DNA from: SIG644 sp045613985
GTDB lineage: Bacteria > Bacillota > Clostridia > Oscillospirales > CAG-272
Length of the DNA stretch: 29,959 nucleotides
Reading direction: 5' to 3'
Assembly: GCA_045613985.1 (NCBI GenBank)
Contig: JAZLCA010000052.1
Location: 1 to 29,959 of the forward strand
The notes below the pieces were generated by a model. It did not search any database, was not told the origin of the DNA, and saw nothing but the letters and a program-made list of their open reading frames with translations. Of this stretch, positions 16,889 through 24,952 are shown piece by piece; position 1 is the stretch's first letter, and each line of letters starts with the position of its first letter. The position numbers and the translations under genes were made by a program.

Positions 16889-17554
16889 TTATACACCTAC
16901 ACGATGACGGATGGTATTCAACCATTCACCCTTGTATTTGAAATACTTGGGGCCGGCGATGGCGCTTTTTACGCCGGTCAGATGTTTTGCCAGCGCTGTG
17001 AGCGACCATGTTTCGCCATTGTAGCTGACGTGTTTATCATCCACCACCATACAAAGTTCTCCAGTGTGATCGTTACCGTTGCAGCAGAATTCGATCTGTT
17101 CACCGACCGCGATTCCGCACTGGGAGAACGTGAACGGTGCCATACGCTCCTGGTGCTGCTCGTTGATCTCCTGTGCCAGCGCTTCCTCGCGCTGCTCAGT
17201 AGCGGTGGCCTTCCACTTTTTCAGACGATGGCGGTAATCGTTGATTTCCGCGATGGCTTCCAGAATAGAATAAGCATCCTCCGGTGTCATAGCATAAAAT
17301 TCACGGATACGGCGCTTGCCGTCCACTTCTTCTGTGGAACGTAGTTCCGGATTCAGCTTGTCCAAGATGGAATGGAGCTTCTTGTCCGAAAGCGCAGAGT
17401 CCACTTCGTATGTTGCGTACACGCGGAACGCAAAAGGCACAGCAGTGCTACGGTTCAGCTCATCCAGCCGCTGCTTCACATCTGTTGCATAGCCGATTTT
17501 CACATACTGCGGAAACGACGGATTTGTAAGTATATAAATTACACCTTTACTCAT
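16889..17554 (-). CDS. GIY-YIG (T5orf172-type) protein with RAMA/DUF4357-like end
   Basis: A 221-aa protein. Residues 4-31 carry the GIY-YIG signature in its T5orf172 form: GVIYILTNP, then YVKIGYATDVKQRLDELN. Residues about 100-140 form a charged helix. The C-terminus (about 150-221) has the pattern GELCMVV, YNGETWSLTALAKHLTG, YFKYKGEWLN seen in RAMA or DUF4357 modules that accompany restriction-modification genes. GIY-YIG proteins are single-strand nicking or cleaving nucleases; RAMA-like domains may read modified DNA. The start has an AGGT-type ribosome binding site and follows the hsdM-hsdS stop by 11 bases, and it precedes the Argonaute gene by 18. It is probably a restriction-associated nuclease or reader. 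Which of the two C-terminal families fits better is uncertain. Confidence 0.72.
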   Translation of the reverse strand: MSKGVIYILTNPSFPQYVKIGYATDVKQRLDELNRSTAVPFAFRVYATYEVDSALSDKKLHSILDKLNPELRSTEEVDGKRRIREFYAMTPEDAYSILEAIAEINDYRHRLKKWKATATEQREEALAQEINEQHQERMAPFTFSQCGIAVGEQIEFCCNGNDHTGELCMVVDDKHVSYNGETWSLTALAKHLTGVKSAIAGPKYFKYKGEWLNTIRHRVGV

Positions 17555-17565
17555 GGCTGTTTACC

Positions 17566-19788
17566 TCATTTCAGCCGTTCACACAGCGGCAAGATTTCTT
17601 CCAATTTAGCCACAATGCGTTTCTGTTCAGCAAGGGGTGGAAGCGGGATCGGATAATTCTGAATTAGTTTAAGTCCCAATTCCTTTTGTTTTGTCGATCC
17701 TGTTGCCTGGCTTTCAATAATAAACTGAACACTCGGATTTGCCCAATATGCATAGAAGTACTCCGGCAAAATATGCATTTCGTTTAACCTTGCAACAGTG
17801 ACATGGCTGTCAGCAACAGCAATTCCATAAGGATTTTTGCGATCAGAATAAATTGCCGCTCTGCCTAAGGTGCCAAGTCCAGTTGAATTTATTAATATAT
17901 CCCCATTAACTAACATGCGTTCTTTAGAATATGCTGATAACGTATCTGGATCAATAAATCTGGCTTTATCTAACTGGAATCCATCCCATTGATTGCATTT
18001 TTGTGAAACAACAGGAATTTTCTCAATTGTTGAATACTTGGGAGATTTTCCTCTTTGCAAATACGTGCAAAGATTCGAAAAACGTACCCATCTCCAGTTT
18101 TCAGGAATGGAATATGGAACATCTTCGTTTTCGTCAATAGTGATAATATCAGCGCACTGTTCCTCTGGCTTCTGCTCAAGCAACTGACCTCTTACAGCAG
18201 CTTTAAGAACTGAACGACGCAAATCAACAGGGAATCTCAGGTTTAATTCACCCAACTGATGTGCCAGATCACCAATATTAATTAGAGGCATCTCGCTTCT
18301 ACCATTCAAACATTCCTGTAAACCGGCTGTTGCTGCACTTAATTTACCTTCTAAGGACAGTCTCTTTGATACATATGCTGATACTACCTCATCTGGAGTC
18401 GGAACAACTTGTTCATTTGGAGGATAGTCACAGAAGTTAAGGGCATAACCATTTTCGATTATGGATTCAATTGGTACTCGCTGCGATTTCCAAGTTTCAA
18501 CTATATTTTCCTCTGAAAGCGCGTCCTTAATTTCAATGCGGTTGTTCCACCATTCTAATACAGGAGAAAAATGCGTTATCTCCATGGGCTTGGTTTTTGA
18601 AAAATGTTTACGATCAGACGGCATATCTAGCCGATAGTACCATGTGTTTTGCGTAGGATGAGTATTATCAAAAAACAAAATATTGGTTGGTATATCTGTG
18701 TATGGTGCAAATACACTACCCGGCAATCTAATGACAGTATGGAGGTTAAACTCCGATACGAGCTTTTTCTTTATGTTTACTTTAGCTGAATCGTCAATAC
18801 TTGTTAAAAAACCGTCAGATATTACGACTGCGCATCGGCCACCTTTTTTCAGGCGATACATCATCACAGCCATAAACAGGTCTGCTGTCTCGGAACTTGC
18901 AAGGTCTGTGGGGAAATGATTCTTTACGTCGGCCTTTTCGCTGCCTCCGTAGGGAGGGTTCATAAGAATAACGTCAAACTGATCGTCCACGGTGTAGTCA
19001 AGCACATCCTTAAGCAGGGTGTTGTCGTGGAACACACGGGGAATATCCAGTCCATGCAGCAGAAGGTTGGTGATGCAAAGCATATACGGGAACTGCTTTT
19101 TCTCAATGCCGAAAATAGAATCACCGTACTTCTTGGCATCGGCGGTGCTCTGCACCTGCTTCTGCAGCGCCTTCAGCCAGCTGACGATAAAGCCGCCGGT
19201 ACCGCAGGCAAAGTCAGCCATTGTCTCACCGATCTTCGGCTGAATCATTTGTGCCATAAAGTCAGTGACAGCTCGGGGCGTGTAGAACTCACCGGCGCTG
19301 CCTGCACTCTGCAGTTCCTTCAAGATGGATTCGTAGATATCACCGAAGGCATGGCTCTCCTCATAATCGGTCAGATCCAGCTCGTCAATGACGTTGATGA
19401 CCTGACGGAGCAGAACACCGTCCTTCATATAGTTGTTGGCATCGGCAAAGGTGGTTTGCACGATCGCCTTTTTGATGGGCGTAGATGCATCCACCGGCAG
19501 CTTCTTCAGCGTCGGGAACAGAGTGTTGTTCACAAAGTCCAGAAGCTGATCGCCGGTCATTGCTGTGCCGGATTTATCATCATGGGCCCAATTCTGCCAG
19601 CGGCAGGTATCCGGGATGATGGACACATAGTCCTCGTCGTCAAATTCCCAGTCCTGCTCCTTGGCATCATATACCTTCAAGAAAAGCATCCACGCGATCT
19701 GCTCAATACGCTGGGCGTCGCCGTTGATACCGGCATCGTTGCGCATGATGTCCCGGAGTCTTTTCACAAATCCTAATAAGTTGCTCAT
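17566..19788 (-). CDS. hsdM-hsdS: Type I restriction-modification HsdM-HsdS fusion (single TRD)
   Basis: A 740-aa fusion. Residues 1-480 are an HsdM N6-adenine methyltransferase: helical N-terminus, AGEFYTPR (165-172), AdoMet motif I DFACGTGGF (192-200) and catalytic NPPYGG (277-282). A linker with LRRSVLKAAVRGQLLEQ (523-539) leads into an HsdS half: one target recognition domain from PENWRWVRFSNL (562-573) to IPLPPLAEQKRIV (714-726), followed by a short conserved helix and the stop at PLCERLK. Standard HsdS has two TRDs; a half subunit would have to dimerise and recognise a symmetric bipartite site. It lies three bases after hsdR with weak ribosome binding. With HsdR it forms the restriction complex; alone it methylates. 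Confidence 0.9.
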   Translation of the reverse strand: MSNLLGFVKRLRDIMRNDAGINGDAQRIEQIAWMLFLKVYDAKEQDWEFDDEDYVSIIPDTCRWQNWAHDDKSGTAMTGDQLLDFVNNTLFPTLKKLPVDASTPIKKAIVQTTFADANNYMKDGVLLRQVINVIDELDLTDYEESHAFGDIYESILKELQSAGSAGEFYTPRAVTDFMAQMIQPKIGETMADFACGTGGFIVSWLKALQKQVQSTADAKKYGDSIFGIEKKQFPYMLCITNLLLHGLDIPRVFHDNTLLKDVLDYTVDDQFDVILMNPPYGGSEKADVKNHFPTDLASSETADLFMAVMMYRLKKGGRCAVVISDGFLTSIDDSAKVNIKKKLVSEFNLHTVIRLPGSVFAPYTDIPTNILFFDNTHPTQNTWYYRLDMPSDRKHFSKTKPMEITHFSPVLEWWNNRIEIKDALSEENIVETWKSQRVPIESIIENGYALNFCDYPPNEQVVPTPDEVVSAYVSKRLSLEGKLSAATAGLQECLNGRSEMPLINIGDLAHQLGELNLRFPVDLRRSVLKAAVRGQLLEQKPEEQCADIITIDENEDVPYSIPENWRWVRFSNLCTYLQRGKSPKYSTIEKIPVVSQKCNQWDGFQLDKARFIDPDTLSAYSKERMLVNGDILINSTGLGTLGRAAIYSDRKNPYGIAVADSHVTVARLNEMHILPEYFYAYWANPSVQFIIESQATGSTKQKELGLKLIQNYPIPLPPLAEQKRIVAKLEEILPLCERLK

Positions 19789-19791
19789 AAT

Positions 19792-22116
19792 TTATACCGC
19801 CTCGTCCATGTAGATTGCGTCTTCCAGTTCCTGAACAGCCTTCAGGTAACCTGCCTTGCCGCCGAAATAGCTGGCGATCTTAGCCGGTTTGCCCAGGCGC
19901 ATAAAAGGATCCAGACGCAAAATCTCTGTCTTTTCAATTTCATAAATGCCGGAGTTCATATACTTATCCAGTAAAGCCTCCAGCACCTCGCGGGCAACGC
20001 CGCTGTATTTGCTGAGGAAGTCACGCTTCTTCACATTGTTGGCCCGCTCTTTACGGGTCAAGGGCTTTTTATCGTAGGCAACGTGGCAAATGAAGTCGAA
20101 GTCATCCACATCAACCATACCCTGATCGGCCTTCATGGAAGTCAGATCGATGCCCCGCGCCAGCAGCATATCCCTAATTTCACCCTTGTTAGGATTCTTG
20201 CGCCACTCTCGGATGAATGCATCCAGGGAAGCATATTCACCGCGGACATTTTCCTTGGTGTAGTCCACGATGCTCTCCTGCCGCAGCAGTTTTCCGTTGG
20301 CATCATAGATGGAGACGGTTTTGTGGATGATCTCCACCTTACAGCCATCTCTGCCTACAATGGGTTTCACTTTAGGCGGGCCAGGAGGATCAACGGGGCC
20401 TGGGCCTGGAGGTGTTACGGGTTTCTCTCGATTCGGGTCAAAGTCATCATCCATTTCAATAGGGCCGTCCCAATCAGGGTCTGCAAACAGGCGGCTGACA
20501 TTACGGAAGTCCATGACCACAAAATGAGTCTTGCCTTCCTTTTCCCGGAGACGGGTGCCTCGGCCGATGATCTGTTTAAATTCAGTCATGGAGCCGATCA
20601 TTTCATCCAGCACAATCAGCTTGGTCATTTTGCAGTCTGCGCCGGTGGAGAGCAGCTTGGATGTTGTAGCAATCACGGGACCTTCCGAGCTCGTGGAAAT
20701 GAAGTATTTAAGCTTACTCTTTCCGTACAGGTCGCTTCCGGTGATCCGGACAACATAATCGGGATTCTGCTTGACCATATCTGCGTTCAGATTTACCAAG
20801 GCAATCCGCATGCGCTCCGCGGCATCCTCATTGGCGCAGAATACAATCGTTTTGGACATGCGGTCCGTACTCATGAGGTAGCGGGTGATTTCCGCTGCCA
20901 CCTGCTGAATGCGGTCTTCGATGATAATGTTGTAGTCGTAGTCGCTGTTGGTATAAATACGATCGGGGATCTCCACACCGTTCACATCGACCTGTCCGCG
21001 CTGCGGACGCCAGCCGTCACCAATGTCAGTCATGATATTGATAACCTTGAACGGGGCAAGGAATCCGTCTTCCACGCCTTCCTTCAAGCTGTAGGTATAG
21101 ACGGGATCACCAAAGTAGTTGATATTGGAGATGTATTTGGTTTCCTTGGGGGTGGCTGTCATGCCGATCTGGGTGGCGGATTTGAAGTAATCCAGAATCA
21201 GGCGCCAGCGACTTTCTTCTTTCGCTGATCCTCTGTGACACTCGTCCACGATGACCAAGTCAAAGAAGTCCGGCTGGAACAGCTTGCGGAAATGTTCCTC
21301 ACCCTCGTCGCCAACCAACTGCTGATATAGCGAGAAGTACACCTGGTGGGAGGTAATCGTGCTGGGATCGTCGTTGGCTGCATTGATTTTGTGAATTACC
21401 TTTTCCAGTGGGGCAAAGTCCTGCTGAATAGACTGATCCACAAGGATGTTGCGGTCGGCAAGATACAAAATCTTGCGCTTCATGCCACTCTGCAGCAAAC
21501 GGTAAACGATCTGGAATGCAGTATAGGTCTTGCCGGTACCTGTAGCCATAACCAGCAGCAGCCGTTCCTGTCCGCGCGCAATAGCATCCACCGTTCTGTT
21601 GATTGCAATACGCTGATAGTATCGGGGAGGATAGGTGTTCTGGCTGGAATAATAGGGTTGCTGTACCAGCGCTTCCTGCTGCTGAGTCATACCGGATTCC
21701 AACTTGAACCGGGCAATGAGTTCTTCTTCGGTGGGGAACTCATCCATACCAAACTGCCGCTCCATGCCGGTTAGAAAGTCATGCTCGGCAAAACCATCAC
21801 CATTGGAGCTATATGCGAAAGGAAGGTCCAGCATCTGAGCATAGGCCATTGCCTGCTGCAGACCATGAGAAACACTGTGCTTGTTATCTTTTGCTTCAAT
21901 GATAGCAATGGGATGATTCGGCGCCAGATACAGCACATAGTCCGCACGCTTTGGCTTTTCACGCACAACAAAATTGCCCTTCAGATTGATCTTACCATCT
22001 GTGAGCTTTGTTTCCATCGTGATTTTGCTGCGATCCCACTTTGCCGTCACTGCAGGTGTGATGAATTGCAACTTGATATCTTCTTCTGACATCAAGTGTT
22101 TCGGTATCATACTCAT
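19792..22116 (-). CDS. hsdR: Type I restriction enzyme subunit HsdR
   Basis: A 774-aa motor/nuclease subunit. An N-terminal PD-(D/E)XK domain (D59 in RADYVLYL, E74 and K76 in AIIEAKDN) is followed by an SF2 translocase: Walker A ATGTGKT (191-197), DECH (291-294), GMTATP (318-323) and the motif VI stretch IIGRGTRLREKEG. A Pro/Gly linker (TPPGPGPVDPPGPPK) joins a C-terminal helical part that contacts HsdM. It cuts unmodified DNA after ATP-driven translocation. GGAGG lies five to six bases upstream of the ATG. It follows abiEii by 19 bases, so it is probably read from the AbiE promoter. The family is the compact HsdR type of about 770 residues common in clostridia; no damage is visible. Confidence 0.93.
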   Translation of the reverse strand: MSMIPKHLMSEEDIKLQFITPAVTAKWDRSKITMETKLTDGKINLKGNFVVREKPKRADYVLYLAPNHPIAIIEAKDNKHSVSHGLQQAMAYAQMLDLPFAYSSNGDGFAEHDFLTGMERQFGMDEFPTEEELIARFKLESGMTQQQEALVQQPYYSSQNTYPPRYYQRIAINRTVDAIARGQERLLLVMATGTGKTYTAFQIVYRLLQSGMKRKILYLADRNILVDQSIQQDFAPLEKVIHKINAANDDPSTITSHQVYFSLYQQLVGDEGEEHFRKLFQPDFFDLVIVDECHRGSAKEESRWRLILDYFKSATQIGMTATPKETKYISNINYFGDPVYTYSLKEGVEDGFLAPFKVINIMTDIGDGWRPQRGQVDVNGVEIPDRIYTNSDYDYNIIIEDRIQQVAAEITRYLMSTDRMSKTIVFCANEDAAERMRIALVNLNADMVKQNPDYVVRITGSDLYGKSKLKYFISTSSEGPVIATTSKLLSTGADCKMTKLIVLDEMIGSMTEFKQIIGRGTRLREKEGKTHFVVMDFRNVSRLFADPDWDGPIEMDDDFDPNREKPVTPPGPGPVDPPGPPKVKPIVGRDGCKVEIIHKTVSIYDANGKLLRQESIVDYTKENVRGEYASLDAFIREWRKNPNKGEIRDMLLARGIDLTSMKADQGMVDVDDFDFICHVAYDKKPLTRKERANNVKKRDFLSKYSGVAREVLEALLDKYMNSGIYEIEKTEILRLDPFMRLGKPAKIASYFGGKAGYLKAVQELEDAIYMDEAV

Positions 22117-22135
22117 GATTATCCTCCTTCCTTTT

Positions 22136-22978
22136 TTATTTAGATTCAGGATTTAGCCCCAACAGCTTTTTTAACACGGTCATGATCTGATCATATTCGA
22201 TATCTGCTGCGTATGCGAATTGTTTGCGGTACTTGTCCCACATGGTTTTAAGTTCGGGGCTTTCTTCGATGTTGTGCAGGATTGCGGGGACGTCTGAGAT
22301 CTGCTGCGCGGTGCCGCGGTGGGCCGCCGTTGCGCTCAGCGCATCAGCGAACACTGTCTGATCGAACTTCTGGGTTGTGCTCAATATGTAGGCATCATAA
22401 AAGTCTCTGGGGCGAGTATTGAACACGCCGCGGCGCAGGATGGTTTCTACCTTTTCCGCCATGACGGTTTCGATGTTATATGCCCACAATTGATAGGACT
22501 TTTCATCGTCGAAGATTTCGGAGAAATTATACTGCACCGCATGGGGCGTGATGGCGTCGCCGGTGGACACATCAATGCTGAGCGGCGTGATCATCGTATC
22601 GAATCTGGCGTTCAGCATGACACGGTAGCCGCCGTAAACGTCATCCTCGCGGATGGGAGAAATCGTGCCGATTTCAAAGGACACGCCGTCATCGTAGGTG
22701 ATGCCGCAGACGGTCTCCAGCGCTCTGCGGATGGCTTCCGGTGTGAGGGGCAGGTTTTTCAGCGTGGTGTCCATATCCATGGTTGCTCGGTTGTCCAGGC
22801 CGACGATGGCCGCCACCAGCATGCCGCCTTTTAGCACGAACTTCTCTTTATATTCGGAAGCGGAGAGGCGGACCAAGAGACGTTCGAACATGTAGTTCTG
22901 CAGAATGACCTGTGCCGGAATGTTTTTCTGTTTTGCGATATTTCTAATTCTCGCCTTTAAGCTCATTGCTTTACTCAC
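22136..22978 (-). CDS. abiEii: AbiEii-family nucleotidyltransferase toxin
   Basis: A 280-aa protein of the AbiEii/AbiGii family. Motif I is GG at 51-52 in FVLKGGMLVAAI with MDMD (67-70, D68 and D70) as the metal-binding Asp pair; IDVSTGD at 135-141 gives a third Asp (D136); AEKVETILRR (174-183, K176) and RPRDFYD (189-195) complete the nucleotidyltransferase core. The family blocks growth, and at least some members modify tRNA 3' ends. It pairs with the antitoxin AbiEi encoded just upstream (four-base ATGA overlap), a type IV toxin-antitoxin abortive infection arrangement. All core residues are present, so it is probably active. Confidence 0.9.
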   Translation of the reverse strand: MSKAMSLKARIRNIAKQKNIPAQVILQNYMFERLLVRLSASEYKEKFVLKGGMLVAAIVGLDNRATMDMDTTLKNLPLTPEAIRRALETVCGITYDDGVSFEIGTISPIREDDVYGGYRVMLNARFDTMITPLSIDVSTGDAITPHAVQYNFSEIFDDEKSYQLWAYNIETVMAEKVETILRRGVFNTRPRDFYDAYILSTTQKFDQTVFADALSATAAHRGTAQQISDVPAILHNIEESPELKTMWDKYRKQFAYAADIEYDQIMTVLKKLLGLNPESK

Positions 22979-23568
22979 AGAAGCACCTCCAGATACTGAC
23001 GCAGGATGTTGGACACCCGCATCTTTTTCGCGTATGTGTTTAGTTTGTTCAGATCCTTTTTCGGACTGGCTGCGTACAATTTCAGTGCAGTAAGGAACGT
23101 CTCTGTCCCGAGTTTGTTGCGACTGCGGATTACATCGCAGATGGTGCGCTCCAGATCGTATGCAGGAACCATGTTTCCGGATGGCGTTCTCAACGTAGTT
23201 TTTCCGAGTTCAAATAATTCTGGCTTGATGTAATATACTTTACATTCATTTTTAATTGCCGCGGAGGGAACACATCCAGATGGTGCGGTAATCGTATGCT
23301 CGAATGGTGTTCGATCAGAAATTCCGTGTAAGTATAGCGCAGTTTCATGGGAGAAGATCACCTTGTCGGAACGCTTGCTGATCGACAACAGCTCATCCTG
23401 CATGTCATCAGGGAGAACATACTGTCCCTTTATAATTCGATGGATTTTATCTTGTTTGCATAACTTGTAAAGCATCGCATTTGAGATACCTCTCTGTGCA
23501 GCTATTTTTGATTCAATGATTCCGCCATGCGCTTTTGCAATAGCGGCGAGTTCAGTCATGTAATCCAT
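22975..23568 (-). CDS. abiEi: AbiEi-family antitoxin with N-terminal HTH
   Basis: A 197-aa protein from the ATG at 23568 (GAGGTG six bases upstream); a GTG three codons earlier at 23577 is less likely. Residues about 1-50 form a winged helix with IIESKIAAQRGISNAMLYKL. The C-terminal part carries the AbiEi signatures FSHETALYLHGISDRTP and YDLERTICDVIRSR. AbiEi neutralises AbiEii and represses its own promoter. The palindrome ATAATATTAT (23596-23605) over the -10 box is a candidate operator. Its gene opens the long defence transcript. Confidence 0.9.
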   Translation of the reverse strand: MDYMTELAAIAKAHGGIIESKIAAQRGISNAMLYKLCKQDKIHRIIKGQYVLPDDMQDELLSISKRSDKVIFSHETALYLHGISDRTPFEHTITAPSGCVPSAAIKNECKVYYIKPELFELGKTTLRTPSGNMVPAYDLERTICDVIRSRNKLGTETFLTALKLYAASPKKDLNKLNTYAKKMRVSNILRQYLEVLL

Positions 23569-23595
23569 ATACTTCACCTCGATTATAATAACTCA

Positions 23596-23629
23596 ATAAT
23601 ATTATACACGTAATTATGACCAAAATCAA
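23596..23629 (-). promoter_or_regulatory. Sigma-A promoter with overlapping palindrome, head of the defence operon
   Basis: On the minus strand TTGATT (23624-23629) and TATAAT (23601-23606) have a 17-base spacer. The perfect 10-bp palindrome ATAATATTAT (23596-23605) overlaps the -10 box and could be the AbiEi operator. No other clear promoter is seen up to 9502 in the inter-gene gaps, which are all short. Confidence 0.78.
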
Positions 23630-23690
23630 TAGATAATTGTAAATTTTCGTGCAATATTTCGAACCAAGTTACGACTGTAATCAACGCACG

Positions 23691-23723
23691 GTATTTACCG
23701 GGTTCAAATCCCTAAGTGTCCAG
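23691..23723 (+). other. tRNA 3'-end-like fragment, possible attachment-site remnant
   Basis: The stretch contains GGGTTCAAATCCC (23701-23713), the form of a tRNA T-loop, followed ten bases later by the end of an acceptor-like 3' strand TGTCCA (23718-23723). Outer T-stem pairs do not form and there is no 5' half, so it is not a functional tRNA. Integrative elements leave such 3' duplicates at tRNA sites. No integrase or matching tRNA lies in the window, so this is only a candidate. Confidence 0.3.
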
Positions 23724-23788
23724 TTTTTCCGCGCTCTTTGCTGAGCAAAGAAAAGTGAAAAGTAACGCACCCATTTGCCACCTAAAAA

Positions 23789-23836
23789 GAAAAAACAGGG
23801 GCTGGTTCGGCCTGATCGACCGCTCCAACCCCTGTT
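23789..23836 (-). terminator. Hairpin terminator, second after tRNA-Leu
   Basis: AACAGGGG (23794-23801) pairs with CCCCTGTT (23829-23836), with further pairing inside. Read on the minus strand it is followed by a T-rich tract (TTTTTTCTTTTT). It lies beyond the first terminator of the tRNA-Leu gene and may be a back-up. Confidence 0.65.
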
Positions 23837-23883
23837 GAGACCTATTTCGCTTGTTTTTGATATGTTTTGCCCCTAAAAGCATG

Positions 23884-23920
23884 AAAAAACCTCTCTTGTC
23901 TTGGTAGACAAAAGAGGTTT
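23884..23920 (-). terminator. Intrinsic terminator of tRNA-Leu
   Basis: A 15-bp stem (23887-23901 with 23906-23920, one mismatch) with a TGGT loop. On the minus strand six T residues follow (A-run at 23884-23889). It starts seven bases after the encoded CCA. A T-run also flanks it on the plus strand, so it may work in both directions. Confidence 0.8.
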
Positions 23921-23926
23921 CTTTTT

Positions 23927-24011
23927 TGGTGCGAGAAACGGGACTTGAACCCGTACGGTGTTAACCACACGCCCCTCAAACGTGCGCGTCTGCCGGTTCC
24001 GCCACTCTCGC
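23927..24011 (-). tRNA. tRNA-Leu, anticodon GAG
   Basis: Read on the minus strand this is a complete class II tRNA: acceptor arm GCGAGAG with TTTCTCGC, anticodon stem CACGT/GCGTG around the loop TTGAGGG (anticodon GAG, reading CTC and CTT), a long variable arm, the T-arm ACGGG-TTCAAGT-CCCGT, discriminator A at 23930 and an encoded CCA at 23927-23929. It has its own promoter at 24048-24075 and terminator. Confidence 0.95.
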
Positions 24012-24014
24012 ATA

Positions 24015-24045
24015 TTCCGTCACCGCGGATTACGCGGCAACGGAA
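24015..24045 (-). other. Hairpin in the pre-tRNA leader
   Basis: TTCCGT (24015-24020) pairs with ACGGAA (24040-24045), and CCGCG with CGCGG inside, separated by a 2x2 mismatch. It lies between the -10 box and the mature 5' end, so most of it would be in the precursor removed by RNase P. Confidence 0.5.
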
Positions 24046-24047
24046 CT

Positions 24048-24075
24048 ATTATAACACAAAAGTAAAAATTGTCAA
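24048..24075 (-). promoter_or_regulatory. Consensus promoter of tRNA-Leu
   Basis: On the minus strand a perfect TTGACA (24070-24075) and a perfect TATAAT (24048-24053) with a 16-base spacer, 36 bases upstream of the mature tRNA 5' end. This strength is usual for stable RNA genes. Confidence 0.85.
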
Positions 24076-24117
24076 GGGCTTTTGATAAAAAATTATTTTT
24101 TCTTTTGCGCTACGTGC

Positions 24118-24708
24118 TTATTCTTCGACGCTTCCCATCAGTGTTTTGATTTTGGCGTCGGCAATGCGCTTGATCATAGAGGCACAATACGAGCCGATGA
24201 TGATCTCCAGCGCGTTGGTCAAACGCTCCTTGGCGCCCTCCACCGGCTCCTTGTAATCGACGATGGCTCGCTCGATCATCGGACGGATGCTCTCGATGGT
24301 GCATTCCGGCTCGGCGTGCAGATAATCCAGCGTCAAGCAAATAAAATCATACAGATCTGCAGGTGTGATGATATCGTCGTTGGTATCCTCGATCTCACCG
24401 TTAATGTATTGCTGCAACCAAGCGATGCGGTCGAGCTGGAGGCAGGAGCGCAGCATATTGATCAGCAAAATATGCGCCACCTGATCGATACCGTAGCGTT
24501 TGAGCTGTGCGTTGGGCACCCAGCCGCGCTTGGTCCAGTTTTGCAAGGTCGAGCCGTCGATGCCGGCGATTTTACGGATCTGCGAGAGCATCACGCCGTC
24601 GCTGACCAAAAACAGTTGATTGAGAAATGCCTTACCCGTCAACCCCTGAAGATCGTTTCTCTTGAGGTTGGTACCGGGGATGGTCTCATTTGAAATCACA
24701 AGTTTCAT
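24118..24708 (-). CDS. DUF1836 helix-turn-helix protein
   Basis: A 196-aa protein with the DUF1836 signature: IRKIAGIDGSTLQNWTKRGW (residues about 44-63), a MerR-like helix-turn-helix with the family's typical TLQNWxKRGW string, then KRYGIDQVAHILLINMLR and YINGEIEDTNDDII. The C-terminal third is helical. Members are probably DNA-binding regulators of unknown targets in clostridia. The start at 24708 has AAAGGAGA nine bases upstream and is preceded by a consensus promoter. It is transcribed alone, divergently from the M50-like gene. Confidence 0.88.
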   Translation of the reverse strand: MKLVISNETIPGTNLKRNDLQGLTGKAFLNQLFLVSDGVMLSQIRKIAGIDGSTLQNWTKRGWVPNAQLKRYGIDQVAHILLINMLRSCLQLDRIAWLQQYINGEIEDTNDDIITPADLYDFICLTLDYLHAEPECTIESIRPMIERAIVDYKEPVEGAKERLTNALEIIIGSYCASMIKRIADAKIKTLMGSVEE

Positions 24709-24808
24709 GATATATGTTCTCCTTTTTCATTTTGGCAGACACCGCTGCAAGAAAAGTACTCCTGCCGGGTGATCCCGTCTTGAGAAGGTTAGATTTTGTC
24801 CTGTATCT

Positions 24809-24837
24809 ATTATATAACATAATCAGACGATTGTCAA
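24809..24837 (-). promoter_or_regulatory. Consensus sigma-A promoter for the DUF1836 gene
   Basis: On the minus strand TTGACA (24832-24837) and TATAAT (24809-24814) with a 17-base spacer, identical to the consensus. The leader to the ATG is about 95 bases long, leaving room for regulation. Confidence 0.85.
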
Positions 24838-24952
24838 GTGCCTGCGCGCAAGAATTTTTTCGTTGTTTCCCGTTTTCTACCTATTTTATATGCTCCTCCT
24901 TCTGTCTCTGCAAACACGGGCATATACTGAAGAGATGGAAAGGAGAGGAACG

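Larger units (their letters stand above)
23630..23926. other. Gene-free stretch between abiEi and tRNA-Leu
   Basis: No coding region was found. It contains a tRNA 3'-end-like fragment at 23691-23723 (listed separately), a small hairpin CTTTGCT/AGCAAAG just after it, and two terminator hairpins downstream of the tRNA-Leu gene. This is the right boundary of the defence island. Confidence 0.65.

Noticed and set aside
18916..19776. Plus-strand frame of 286 codons opposite hsdM
   Set aside because: Antisense to an unmistakable methyltransferase domain; composition is not protein-like.
20083..21228. Plus-strand frame of 381 codons opposite hsdR
   Set aside because: Antisense to SF2 helicase motifs; no start signal.
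4000..23720. Prophage or complete integrative conjugative element
   Set aside because: No integrase, terminase, capsid, relaxase or coupling protein is present in the window; only an IS21 element and defence genes are seen.
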